The notes: generated by a model from the letters alone, not told the origin. 64,000 bases of DNA from Streptomyces sp. CB02056 (GCF_001905545.1 NZ_LIPD01000025.1:1-64000); one strand, 5' to 3'. Shown: positions 43,661-51,907, numbered from the stretch's first letter. Numbers and translations are program-made.

Positions 43661-43693
43661 GGAGCGGACCCCCGTCGACCGGGGGTCCGCTCC
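43661..43693. terminator. Bidirectional terminator
   Basis: GGAGCGGACCCCC (43661-43673) pairs perfectly with GGGGGTCCGCTCC (43681-43693) around a 7-base loop. It lies downstream of the DUF397 gene (minus strand) and of any transcript from the promoter at 43076 (+ strand). Confidence 0.8.
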
Positions 43694-43742
43694 CGTGCTG
43701 CCGGGCGCCGACTCGGCGCCGACGGGCTCCGCGCGCCTCGGC

Positions 43743-44006
43743 TCAGGTGAGGTCGAACTCGCCGTCCCGGGCGCCGAGCACGAAGGCCCGCCACTCGCCC
43801 GGCGTGAAGACCAGGACCGGCCCGTCCTCCTGGCGGCCGTCCCGCATCCCGATGTAGCCGTCCACGAAGGCGATCTGCACGTCGCCGACGCCCTGGCTGC
43901 TGCACAGCCACTCCGCCCCGGTGAAGTCCACCCTGGGCTTCCCGTTCGGCGCCAGATCCGGCTGCACCACGCTGACCTCCGTGTCCGTCCCGCTGTTGGA
44001 TCCCAC
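43743..44006 (-). CDS. DUF397 protein
   Basis: An 87-aa member of the DUF397 family, abundant in Streptomyces. Typical features are EWLCSSQGVGDVQIAFVDGY, GMRDGRQEDGPVLVFTPGEW and RAFVLGARDGEFDL. These small proteins are usually encoded next to an Xre-family regulator (BldB/WhiJ-like systems) and take part in developmental control. No such partner is adjacent here, so this copy is an orphan. Confidence 0.9.
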   Translation of the reverse strand: MGSNSGTDTEVSVVQPDLAPNGKPRVDFTGAEWLCSSQGVGDVQIAFVDGYIGMRDGRQEDGPVLVFTPGEWRAFVLGARDGEFDLT

Positions 44007-44325
44007 TGACCGATCTCCTCCCGACGGCGTTCCTGGGCCAGCCTAGCCACACCGCCCGGCCCCGGTCAGCGGGTTGACGAGGACTCCTCCGGGCGGGGAC
44101 GGGTGCGGCCGGAGGACCAGTCGAGGCGTGTCCCGACCGGCGGGGGCGGCGGGCAGCTGCCAGAGTGCTGCCAGGGCGCCGTACGACCGCTTCCCCGGCC
44201 CGGCCCACGAGGTACCGGGGCCCGGGCCGCTCCGCCGCACCGCCCTGACCGACCGGGATGACCGGTTCGACCGAGCGCGCCTTGCCAGAACGATCCACCG
44301 ACCGACCCGTTCGAGGGAGCAGCCG
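44007..44325. other. Gene-free divergent region before dhaM
   Basis: A region of 319 bp. The dhaM frame stays open through it on the + strand, but the translation is Arg/Pro-rich and the good ribosome site (GAGGGAG, 44313-44319) belongs to ATG 44326. No promoter pair stands out. Confidence 0.4.
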
Positions 44326-44865
44326 ATGAGCCGCCGGGACGGCACCCGCGCCGACGTCATCCCCATCTCCGACGCCCCCTCGGCCCATCCCCCGGCACCC
44401 CGGACGCCCCCCTCACCCACCCAGCTGCCCCGGCCGACCCCCGCCCGGACCGCCACCCACGGGCGGGTCGGGATCGTCCTGGTCTCGCACAGCCAGGAAC
44501 TGGCCACCGCCGTACGCTCCCTCGCGCTCGCGTTGACCGGATCCGACTCCCCCGCGCCGGTCGCGGCGACCGGCGGCCACCCGTCGGACGGACCGGGCAT
44601 CAGCGCCGTCCTGGTGGCCGCCGCGACCCGGCGGGTGGACCAGGGCCACGGCGTGGTGGTGCTCGCCGACCTCGGCGGGGCGGTCACCACCGTCCGCGCG
44701 CTGCTGGCCGACGCGGACGAGCACGGGCTGCCCTTCCCGGTCCGGTTCGCCAACGCCCCGTTCGTCGAGGGCGCGGTGGCCGCGACCGCCACCGCCACGG
44801 CGGGCGGGGACCTGGCCGCGGTGCTGGACGCGGCGGAGGAGGCCTACCGGCAGTACAAGGGCTGA
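44326..44865 (+). CDS. dhaM: PTS-dependent dihydroxyacetone kinase phosphotransferase subunit DhaM (EIIA-Man fold)
   Basis: A 179-aa protein. From residue 47 it has the EIIA-Man fold of DhaM: VGIVLVSHSQELATAVRSLA with the phosphate-accepting His55, and VVVLADLGGAVTTVRALLAD. DhaM receives phosphate from HPr and hands it to DhaL-bound ADP, so that DhaK-DhaL can phosphorylate dihydroxyacetone. The first ~45 residues are a Pro/Thr-rich extension not usual for the family. No dhaK or dhaL gene is adjacent, which is unusual. Ribosome site GAGGGAG supports ATG 44326. Confidence 0.82.
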   Translation: MSRRDGTRADVIPISDAPSAHPPAPRTPPSPTQLPRPTPARTATHGRVGIVLVSHSQELATAVRSLALALTGSDSPAPVAATGGHPSDGPGISAVLVAAATRRVDQGHGVVVLADLGGAVTTVRALLADADEHGLPFPVRFANAPFVEGAVAATATATAGGDLAAVLDAAEEAYRQYKG

Positions 44866-44923
44866 CCGGCGCGGGCGGGTGGTTGAGGACCTGCGGCGGG
44901 CCGTGATGGGCCCGCCCCCGGGC

Positions 44924-45412
44924 TCAGGGGCGCTCCTTGCCCTCCCAGGTGAAGACCGCCGGGCCCTCGCACTCCAGCGCGTGGCGCAGCCGCTCGTGCT
45001 CGCTCTCGATCATCGGCGGCAGCTCGTCCAGCCCGAACCAGCCGACGTCCAGCGACTCGTCGTCGTTCACCCGCGCCTCGCCGCCGACCGCGCGGCAGCG
45101 GAAGGTCAGCACCAGGTACTGCGTCACATCGCCGTTCGGGTAGGTGACCTGCGGCGAGACCGTGACCGAGGCGAGCAGCTCGGGCACGACCACCACCCCC
45201 GTCTCCTCCTCGCACTCGCGCACCACGCCGTCGGCGGGCTGCTCCCCGGGGTCGAGGATGCCGCCGACCGGCGCCCACCGGCCGTCGTCGGCCCGGCGGG
45301 CGAGCAGCACCCGGTCGCGGTCGTCCAGCACGACGGCGACGACGGCGCTCAGCCAGAGCGGGCGGGTTCCCACGATGGCGCGGAGCTCGGCGAGGAAGGG
45401 GGGAATGGCCAT
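44924..45412 (-). CDS. Nudix hydrolase
   Basis: A 162-aa single-domain Nudix protein. The Nudix box GGILDPGEQPADGVVRECEE followed by ETGV is complete. Upstream, SAVVAVVLDDRDRVLLARRA forms the first strands, and a C-terminal DVGWFGLDELPPM follows. The substrate is unknown; it resembles the ADP-ribose/dNTP-type hydrolases. It lies 10 bp downstream of the sugar transferase stop on the opposite side of the divergent order, so its own start at 45412 is separate from that gene's end at 45423; both read leftward and may be cotranscribed. Confidence 0.88.
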   Translation of the reverse strand: MAIPPFLAELRAIVGTRPLWLSAVVAVVLDDRDRVLLARRADDGRWAPVGGILDPGEQPADGVVRECEEETGVVVVPELLASVTVSPQVTYPNGDVTQYLVLTFRCRAVGGEARVNDDESLDVGWFGLDELPPMIESEHERLRHALECEGPAVFTWEGKERP

Positions 45413-45422
45413 GGGCCGCAGC

Positions 45423-45974
45423 CTATCGGGGCGGCTCCGGACCGACCCGGTGCGCCCGGCCGGTGTCGGGCCGCAGCAGGGCGAGCACGGTGAGGCCGAG
45501 GATGCGCAGGTCGAGCCCGAACGAACGGTGCTCGACGTACCAGAGGTCGAGCTCCGCCCACTCGGGGCGGCTGAGCGGGCGGGGCGTCCGGCCGCGGCTC
45601 AGGGCCTGCAGCTGGGCCCAGCCGGTGAGGCCGGGCCGGACGGCGAGCCGGCCGCGCTCCCGGCGGGAGTAGTGCGCCGCCTGGTCCGGGCCGACCGGCA
45701 GGGGCCCGATCACCCCCATGTCGCCGCGCGCCACGTTCCACAGCCGCGGCAGCTCGTCCAGGCCGGACTGCCGCAGCAGGGCGGTGAGCCGGCCGTCCCC
45801 TCCGGTCCGGAAGCGCAGGAGCTGGAACTCGCGGCCGTGCCGGCCGGTCCGGATCTGCCGCTGGAGGACCGGGCCGCCGGTGCCGCAGCGGAGCAGGACG
45901 GCGATCAGCAGGGCCAGCGGCAGTGCGACGACCGCGGCCAGGGCGGCGACGGCGAGGTCGCCGGCGCGTCTCAT
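45423..45974 (-). CDS. Undecaprenyl-phosphate sugar phosphotransferase (bacterial sugar transferase domain)
   Basis: A 183-aa membrane-anchored enzyme of the WbaP/PssY type that starts exopolysaccharide or glycan repeat synthesis by moving a sugar phosphate to undecaprenyl phosphate. One hydrophobic N-terminal segment (about residues 7-28) precedes the cytoplasmic domain, with GGPVLQRQIRTGRHGREF, SGLDELPRLWNVARGDMGVI and RLAVRPGLTGWAQL. The full-length minimal form is about 180-200 aa, so it is complete. ATG 45974 has no ribosome site. A 12-codon frame with a strong site ends across it. Confidence 0.85.
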   Translation of the reverse strand: MRRAGDLAVAALAAVVALPLALLIAVLLRCGTGGPVLQRQIRTGRHGREFQLLRFRTGGDGRLTALLRQSGLDELPRLWNVARGDMGVIGPLPVGPDQAAHYSRRERGRLAVRPGLTGWAQLQALSRGRTPRPLSRPEWAELDLWYVEHRSFGLDLRILGLTVLALLRPDTGRAHRVGPEPPR

Positions 45975-46009
45975 GAGACGGCCGCGGCGCGATCCGGTCT
46001 ACCGCTCAT
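45971..46009 (-). CDS. 12-residue upstream open frame coupled to the sugar transferase
   Basis: ATG 46009 is preceded by GGAGGTGGAG and opens a short frame (MSGRPDRAAAVS) whose TGA stop overlaps the ATG of the sugar transferase gene as ATGA. Since the latter start lacks its own ribosome site, translation is probably coupled through this short frame. The peptide itself shows no known motif. Confidence 0.5.
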   Translation of the reverse strand: MSGRPDRAAAVS

Positions 46010-46254
46010 CGCTCCACCTCCACGGCGCTTCGAGCCGGAAGAACGCCTTCACAGTAGAGGCGGGATGAAGCTGTCGTCCGGGAATGGTGAAAGAAGAGGG
46101 CCTGAGATTGTCCGACTGGACGATATTCAGTCGGTCTGACCAATTTCGCTCGATCGGCCGTTTCGGAATTCCGAGAGCGATCGACGTTACGGGTGGGGGC
46201 AACGCCCGGACGGAACCCGCCGACCGTACGGCCGGTACGCCCGCCGGGGCTCCG

Positions 46255-46527
46255 TCAGAGCGCGGCGCGGCGCCGGTCGCGGAACACGCCGAAGGCGATC
46301 CGGCCGAGCAGCAGGACGCCCGCGGCCAGACAACCGGCCACCGCCATCGCCCAGGCCGGCCCGTCACTGTCCGGCACGAACACGGCCACGACGATGCCGA
46401 GCGCCAGGCAGGCCAGGCCCACCACCGTCAGCGGGACCTGGTGGGTGACCAGGGCTCCGCCGCTGCACGCGCGAGCCATCCGGGAGGCCCCGTGGAGGTG
46501 GAAGGGGTCACGGTCCGCATCTGCCAT
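46255..46527 (-). CDS. Small two-helix membrane protein
   Basis: A 90-aa protein of unknown function. Two hydrophobic segments (about residues 31-51 and 57-77: VVGLACLALGIVVAVFV, and MAVAGCLAAGVLLLGRIAFG) form a probable hairpin. The N-terminus is hydrophilic (MADADRDPFHLHG) and the C-terminus is basic (RDRRRAAL). ATG 46527 is chosen because the frame upstream reads as non-coding. Confidence 0.6.
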   Translation of the reverse strand: MADADRDPFHLHGASRMARACSGGALVTHQVPLTVVGLACLALGIVVAVFVPDSDGPAWAMAVAGCLAAGVLLLGRIAFGVFRDRRRAAL

Positions 46528-46898
46528 GAGCCCAAGGTACCCCGGGGCGGCGCGGGTGGCAGCCCGCAGGGAGTGAAGGTCCGGACACGCTGCGCAACCG
46601 GGGGATCCGGGCTGGTCAGCGGCACGCCGGGCCCGCCCCGAAGTGTGTCCGAGGCGTCCGGGCGTGCATTCCGGCTCCACAATCAGTCCACGAAAAATCC
46701 TCGTCCCCCCGGTACAACCATCCGTCCGGTGCAGCGGTCTCAATGGCATTGAGTGATCCAGGAGCCGTTCGAGGGACGGGTGTGAACCCCCCACCGAGAA
46801 CAGGAATATCCAGGAGCGGAGCCGCCGCCCCTGGAGTCGGAGGCCGGGCTCCGTCCTCCGGCGGTACCGCCACGCCGCTCGGCGAACGAGGGGGAACC
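46528..46898. other. Divergent intergenic region before the deacetylase
   Basis: No gene seen. It contains a perfect 13-bp palindrome TCAATGGCATTGA (46740-46752). Between 46815 and 46865 there are several weak G/C-rich stems in the probable leader of the deacetylase message. GAGGGGGA just before GTG 46899 is that gene's ribosome site. Confidence 0.45.
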
Positions 46899-48089
46899 GT
46901 GCCGCAGTCCCAGTCCAGTACATCGATCTCCATGGCCCGCGCCCGGCCGGCACCCCGCATGCGCGCGCTGCCCCTGACCGTCGGGTGGTCGGCGGACCGG
47001 CACGGCACCGGCCGGCCCACCGACCGTCCGCACGGCGACCACCTGCACGGCGACCACCTTCGCGGCGATCAGCTCGGCGGCGATCTCCTGCACGGCGACC
47101 GTCGGCACGAGGAGCACCGCCACGGCACGCACCTGGACGGCGGGGGCCGTCACCGGGCGGCCGTCGACACGGAACAGCAGGACGCTCGGGGCGAATGGCT
47201 GCGGTTCGCCCCCGTCCAGCCGCTGTTCCGGGCCCTGGCCGCCCAACGGCTCGCGGTGCTCGCGTACCACGGGGTGACCGACCACCGCTCGTTCGGCGCC
47301 CAGCTCGACCGGCTCCAGCGGCTCGCCACGCCGGTCTCGCTCGAAGCGGTCCTCCAGGCCGTGACCGAACGGCGGCCACTGCCGCCCCGGAGCGTCCTGG
47401 TCACCTTCGACGACGCCGACCGGAGCGTCCTCACCCACGCCCTACCGGCCCTCGACACCCGGGGCATTCCGGCCACCGCGTTCGTCATCTCGGAGCTCAT
47501 CGGCACCGAACGGCCGTTCTGGTGGCACGAGGCCGACTTCCTCGCCCGGCACGGGGGCCGGGCCCGCTCGCTCGACTGCGGCCACCCGTCCCAGCTGCTC
47601 CGGCGGCTCAAGGCCATGCCGGACCCGGACCGGCGGCGCAGTCTGCACGAACTGCGGGTCAGCGCCGACCGGCGGCCACCCCGCCAGGAGCAGCTGACCC
47701 CGGCCGACCTGCTCGCCCTGCGGGACGGCGGCGTCGCGATCGGCAACCACACCCAGGGGCACCCGTGCCTCGGACGCTGCGACGACGACACCGTGCGCGC
47801 CGAGATCACCGGCGCCCACGAGGCCCTCACCCGCTGGCTGGGCGAACCGCCGATCGCCTTCGCCTACCCGGACGGCGGCCACGACGTCCGCGCCGAAACC
47901 GTCCTACAGGAGCTCGGCTACCGACTCGGCTTCCTCTCCGACCACCGCCTGGGCCCCCGCCTCCCCTCCCATCCCCTCCAGATCAGCCGCCTCCAGGTCG
48001 ACTCCACCACCAGCACCCGCCGCTTCGACACCATCCTCTCCGGCCTCGAACCCGCCTACCGCCGCTGGCGCCGCCAGGCCGTCGCCTAG
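46899..48089 (+). CDS. Polysaccharide deacetylase (NodB domain) with His-Gly-Asp repeats
   Basis: A 396-aa protein. Residues ~40-95 hold a repetitive hydrophilic stretch with five xGDxL-type pentamers (HGDHL, HGDHL, RGDQL, GGDLL, HGDRR). The catalytic NodB domain spans about 125-330, with VLAYHGVTDH, the metal/catalytic aspartates in LVTFDDADRS, the metal histidines in NHTQGHPCLGRC and FAYPDGGHD. The domain removes acetyl groups from sugar polymers. No signal peptide or membrane helix is visible, which is unusual for an enzyme acting on wall polymers. GTG 46899 has a strong ribosome site. Confidence 0.82.
   Translation: MPQSQSSTSISMARARPAPRMRALPLTVGWSADRHGTGRPTDRPHGDHLHGDHLRGDQLGGDLLHGDRRHEEHRHGTHLDGGGRHRAAVDTEQQDARGEWLRFAPVQPLFRALAAQRLAVLAYHGVTDHRSFGAQLDRLQRLATPVSLEAVLQAVTERRPLPPRSVLVTFDDADRSVLTHALPALDTRGIPATAFVISELIGTERPFWWHEADFLARHGGRARSLDCGHPSQLLRRLKAMPDPDRRRSLHELRVSADRRPPRQEQLTPADLLALRDGGVAIGNHTQGHPCLGRCDDDTVRAEITGAHEALTRWLGEPPIAFAYPDGGHDVRAETVLQELGYRLGFLSDHRLGPRLPSHPLQISRLQVDSTTSTRRFDTILSGLEPAYRRWRRQAVA
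47031..47105 (+). repeat. Five 15-bp tandem units inside the deacetylase gene
   Basis: The unit CACGGCGACCACCTG is repeated five times with substitutions. It encodes the HGDHL-type pentamers, so the reading frame is preserved by a 15-bp unit. Confidence 0.75.
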
Positions 48090-48104
48090 CAACGGGCGCC
48101 ATCA

Positions 48105-49066
48105 CGCCGCACAGGAAGTCGGCCGGGTCGACTTCCTGTGCGGCGCGCCCCCCGGCAGCCCATCCCCAAAGCAACCAATCACTCGAGCCAATCCCGCACC
48201 AAAAGTCGGCCGGGCCGACTTCTCACGCGCCCAGCCAAGTCATTTCGGGTGCCTGGAATGCCACCCCCGCCCCCGCAAAAAGTCGACTCCACGCACTCAA
48301 CTTCCGGCACAAACCCACCCCAGAAGTCGGCCCGCCCGACTTCTGGCGCGCCCCAAGAGGCCACAGCAAGCGCACGCTCAACGAGCTGGGCGAGCCCGGC
48401 CGCCACACAGGAAGTCGGCCCGCCCGACTTCTGGCTCGCCCCGCCACGTTCACACAGAAGCCGCAACGGCCGCTCGCCACGCGGAGAAGACGCGGCCGGA
48501 CCAGGCGCGTCCACTGCGCGAGAAGTCGGCCTGGCCGACTTCTGGCGCGCGCAGGCGGGACCCGGGCTGGCAATCAACCGGCTCGGGAGCGCGGGCCGTA
48601 TAGCTGCAGCATCCCAGCGCGGCACCGACGCTCGACCGGACCAACCTCCCGCACGCCGCCGGGAAGCCCGGAACGCTCGCTGCACGAAAAGTCGGGCCGG
48701 CCGACTTTCTGCGCGATTCGAAGCAGCGACTCCGCGAAAAGTCGGCCGGGCCGACTTCTCGCGCACCAGCAAGCCCAGGACCGGCAACCAACAGACTCCA
48801 GGAGCCGGGCTGCCCAGCCGTTGCATCCGGGCATGGCGCAGGAAGTCGACTGGGCCGACTTCCCATGCAAGCAGGCCGGGCATGGGCCCGCGTCCGGGGA
48901 GTCTATGCGCGTAGAGGCCAGGGCGATTGGCCGCTTGAGTCGGGGGTGGTGCCGCTCGAAGCGGTCGTTGCGCGAGAAGTCGGCTGGGTCGACTTCTGGT
49001 GCAACCGACCAGAAGGGCTTCAGGGAGCGGGCTGCGTGGGAAGTCGGCCGGGCCGACTTCCCACGC
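48105..49066. repeat. Array of ten related hairpins (core AAGTCGGCCnGGCCGACTT)
   Basis: Ten inverted repeats share the core AAGTCGGCC-n-GGCCGACTT. Approximate positions are 48105-48145, 48203-48221, 48322-48344, 48411-48431, 48521-48543, 48688-48708, 48739-48757, 48841-48863, 48975-48997 and 49034-49066. A reduced copy, AAGTCGACT, lies at 48280-48288. Spacing is irregular, about 50-165 bp. Several copies have additional outer arms that differ between copies yet still pair (CGCCGCACAGG, GCGTGGG, GCGCGAG). The first lies 16 bp after the deacetylase stop and the last ends 2 bp from the racemase stop; these two have the longest perfect stems (17 and 16 bp). Sequences between copies are unrelated to each other and show no convincing gene. 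Confidence 0.9.
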
Positions 49067-49068
49067 GG

Positions 49069-49839
49069 TCAGCCGATGAGGGTGGCGAGGGCGTTGCCCT
49101 GGGGGTAGAGGGCGGCGGCCGGGGGGAGGTGGGCGGGGATGCCGGCGTGGAGGACGGTGAGGGTCCCTGTGCCGGTGCGGGTGGGGTCGGCGACGCGGCG
49201 GATGGCCTGGGCGGCGACGGCGTCGGCCGAGCCGTGCAGGGTGAGCCCCGGGGCGGCGGTCGGGGCGACGGCGGCGCGGATGCGGTCGTCGACGAGTTCG
49301 TAGTGGGTGCAGCCGAGCACGATGGCGTCGGTGCCGGCCGGCGTCCGGGCGGCGGCGTCGGCGATGGCGGCCGTGACGGCTTCGTCGTCGCCGTGCTCGA
49401 CCGCGTCCGCGAGGCCCGGGCAGGCGACCTCGGTGATGTCCGCCGAACCGCCGAAGTCGCGGATCAGCCCGCGCTGGTACGCGCTGCCGGTGGTGGCCGG
49501 GGTGGCCCAGATGGCGACCCGGCCACCCCGCACGGCGGCGGGCTTGATCGCCGGGACGGTGCCGACCACCGGCAGCCCGGGCTCCAGCTCGGCCCGCAGG
49601 GTGGCGAGCGCGTGGACGGAGGCGGTGTTGCAGGCGATCACCAGCGCGTCGGGTTCGAGCGCGGCGGCGGCCCGGCAGCAGCCGAGGGCCAGTTCGGTGA
49701 CCTCTTCCGGCGTACGGGGCCCCCACGGCATCGAGGCCGGGTTGGAAGAGAGCACCAGATCCACGTCCGGGCGCTGCTTCCGAAGGGCGGCGGCGGCGGC
49801 CAGCAGGCCGATTCCGGAGTCCATCAGTGCGATCTTCAC
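49069..49839 (-). CDS. Aspartate/glutamate racemase family protein (glutamate racemase-like)
   Basis: A 256-aa cofactor-independent racemase. The paired catalytic cysteines are Cys70 in VIACNTAS and Cys177 in VLGCTHYEL, with Asp7-Ser8 in LMDSGIGL as in MurI. It would make D-glutamate for peptidoglycan; a different amino acid racemase is possible, as the DSGIGL loop is shorter in glycine than in most MurI proteins. The last hairpin of the repeat array begins right after its stop codon and probably terminates it. It is divergent from the glycosyltransferase gene. Confidence 0.82.
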   Translation of the reverse strand: MKIALMDSGIGLLAAAAALRKQRPDVDLVLSSNPASMPWGPRTPEEVTELALGCCRAAAALEPDALVIACNTASVHALATLRAELEPGLPVVGTVPAIKPAAVRGGRVAIWATPATTGSAYQRGLIRDFGGSADITEVACPGLADAVEHGDDEAVTAAIADAAARTPAGTDAIVLGCTHYELVDDRIRAAVAPTAAPGLTLHGSADAVAAQAIRRVADPTRTGTGTLTVLHAGIPAHLPPAAALYPQGNALATLIG

Positions 49840-49896
49840 GGCTCAAGACTTTAGTCGATCCGCCCGTCGGGCCCGGTTCTGCGGCAGACTGCCGGG

Positions 49897-51045
49897 GTGA
49901 CCGTCCTGCTGTGGATCGCCGCGTTCTCCCTGCTGGTCTGGCTCTGGCTGGCGTGCTGCCACGGCTCGTTCTGGCGCACCGACGTTCGGTTGCCGCCGCG
50001 TCGCCCGCCGGTCCGCTGGCCGCAGGTGGCGGTCGTGGTGCCGGCCCGGGACGAGGCCTCGGTGGTCCCGGTGAGCCTGCCGACGCTGCTGGCGCAGAAG
50101 TACCCGGGGCGGGCCCGGGTGATCCTGGTGGACGACCACAGTTCGGACGACACCGGCGCGCTGGCGGCGGAGCTGCGGACGATCGACGGGCTGGAGCTCA
50201 CCGTCACCACCCCTCCCCCGCTGCCCCCGGGCTGGACCGGCAAGCTGTGGGCGCTGCGGCACGGCGTGGAGCTGGCCGGTCCGGACGCCGAGTACCTGCT
50301 GCTGACGGACGCCGACATCGCGCACGGCCCGGACTCGCTGGCCGAGCTGGTGGCCGCCGCCGAGAGCAACGGCCTGGACCTGGTGTCCCAGATGGCCCGG
50401 CTGCGGGTGGAGACCGGCTGGGAGCGGCTGATCGTGCCGGCCTTCGTGTACTTCTTCGCCCAGCTGTACCCGTTCCGCCGGAGCAACCGTCCGGGTGCCC
50501 GGACCGCGGCCGCGGCCGGCGGCTGTTCGTTGGTGCGGCGGGAGGCACTGGAGCGGGCAGGCGGGGTGGCGGCGATCCGCGGCGCGGTGATCGACGACGT
50601 GTCGCTGGCCCGGGCGGTGAAGTCGACCGGCGGCCGGACCTGGCTGGGTCTGGCCGACGACGTGGACAGCGTGCGTCCGTACCCGCGGCTGGAGCAGCTG
50701 TGGCGGATGGTGTCGCGCAGCGCGTACGCCCAGCTCAGGCATTCGCCGGCGCTGCTGCTCGGGACGGTGCTGGGGCTGGCGCTGGTGTACCTGGTGCCGC
50801 CGGTGGCGACGGTGGCCGGGCTGGTGGCGGGCGCGCCGGCGGTGGCCGCGGCGGGTGGGGCGGCGTGGGCGCTGATGGCGGGCACGTACCTGCCGATGGT
50901 CCGGTACTACGGGCAGCCGGCCGCGGCCGTGCTGCTGCTGCCGTTCACCGCGGGGCTGTACCTGCTGATGACGGTGGATTCGGCCGTACAGCACTGGCGC
51001 GGCCGGGGCTCGGCGTGGAAGGGGCGGACGTACTCCCGGGCCTGA
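49897..51045 (+). CDS. Membrane glycosyltransferase family 2, HpnB-like
   Basis: A 382-aa protein. An N-terminal helix (about residues 3-22) is followed by a GT-A domain with VAVVVPARDEASVVPVSLP, VILVDDHSSDDT, the DxD-type TDADIAHGPDSL and DDVSLARAVK. Two or three helices close the C-terminus. The layout, with RRSNRPGARTAAAAGGCSLV, resembles hopene-associated glycosyltransferase HpnB. No other hopanoid genes are visible, so the acceptor is uncertain. The GTG start gives the membrane anchor. Confidence 0.8.
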   Translation: MTVLLWIAAFSLLVWLWLACCHGSFWRTDVRLPPRRPPVRWPQVAVVVPARDEASVVPVSLPTLLAQKYPGRARVILVDDHSSDDTGALAAELRTIDGLELTVTTPPPLPPGWTGKLWALRHGVELAGPDAEYLLLTDADIAHGPDSLAELVAAAESNGLDLVSQMARLRVETGWERLIVPAFVYFFAQLYPFRRSNRPGARTAAAAGGCSLVRREALERAGGVAAIRGAVIDDVSLARAVKSTGGRTWLGLADDVDSVRPYPRLEQLWRMVSRSAYAQLRHSPALLLGTVLGLALVYLVPPVATVAGLVAGAPAVAAAGGAAWALMAGTYLPMVRYYGQPAAAVLLLPFTAGLYLLMTVDSAVQHWRGRGSAWKGRTYSRA

Positions 51046-51088
51046 GAAACCCGCTGCGCGCCGCACCGCCCCGATCCATACTGCTCGG

Positions 51089-51835
51089 ATGGACCGTCAG
51101 CAGATCTCCCGCCTCGCCCATGCCCACCACCCGATCGCGGCCCCGCTGGCGGACGGCTCGGTGGCCCGGTTGCTGGACCGTGCCATGGCCGGGACGGAGC
51201 AGGGCCGGGCCCTGGACCTGGGCTGCGGCGAGGGCGCCTGGCTGCTCCGGGCGCTGGCCGCCGGCCCGGGCTGGCGGGCAGCGGGCGTGGACCTGGACGC
51301 GGCGGCGCTGACCCGGGCCCGGGAGTCCGCGGCCGCGCTGGGCGTGGCCCGCCGGATCGGCCTGCACCACCTGGACGCAAGGGAGTTCACCGCGGAGGAG
51401 CCCTTCGACCTGGTGCTGTGCGTCGGCGCCACCCACGCGTTCGGCGGCCTGCTGCCGACGCTCGCCGCGGCCCGCGAACTCCTGGCCCCGGGCGGCCGGT
51501 TGCTGGTCGGCGAGGGGTTCTGGCAGCGCGAGCCGTCCCGGGCGGCACTGGACGGACTGGGCGCGGCACGGGAGGACTTCGCGGATCTCGCGACGACCAC
51601 CGAGCGGGTCCTCGCGGAGGGCTGGACGCCGGTGTTCGGGCTTGTCAGCACCGAACAGGAGTGGGACGAGTACGAGTTCGCCTGGACGGGCTCGCTGGCC
51701 GAGTGGGCGCTGGACCACCCGGAGCACCCTGACGCGGCGGCCGCCCGGGAGGCGGCGGACCGGCACCGCACCGGGTGGCTGCACGGCTACCGGGGGACGC
51801 TCGGCTTCGTCACCTACCTGCTGCGCCGCGACTGA
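51089..51835 (+). CDS. Class I SAM-dependent methyltransferase
   Basis: A 248-aa methyltransferase. Motif I is ALDLGCGEGAWLLRAL (about residues 44-59), followed by the ribose-binding acid in GVDLDAAALTRARE, and motifs LVLCVGATHAFGGL and LLAPGGRLLVGEGFW. The substrate is unknown. It starts 43 bp after the glycosyltransferase on the same strand, so the two may be cotranscribed. Confidence 0.85.
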   Translation: MDRQQISRLAHAHHPIAAPLADGSVARLLDRAMAGTEQGRALDLGCGEGAWLLRALAAGPGWRAAGVDLDAAALTRARESAAALGVARRIGLHHLDAREFTAEEPFDLVLCVGATHAFGGLLPTLAAARELLAPGGRLLVGEGFWQREPSRAALDGLGAAREDFADLATTTERVLAEGWTPVFGLVSTEQEWDEYEFAWTGSLAEWALDHPEHPDAAAAREAADRHRTGWLHGYRGTLGFVTYLLRRD

Positions 51836-51907
51836 AGCACGCCGAAGGGCTCTGAACACGCCCGAACCGCCTGAGCCTCCCGCCCCCGAACACCCCGCAC
51901 CGGTCGG

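Noticed and set aside
48138..48914. Open frames across the hairpin array with repeated KSARPTS/EVGRADF-type peptides
   Set aside because: The repeated peptides are simply the palindromic core read in different frames on both strands; several frames are open at once and none has a ribosome site.
48105..49066. CRISPR array
   Set aside because: Repeats are short palindromes of variable outer sequence and spacers vary widely in length; no cas genes nearby.
48105..49066. Integron attC array
   Set aside because: No consistent GTTRRRY/RYYYAAC boxes, no cassette genes and no integrase.
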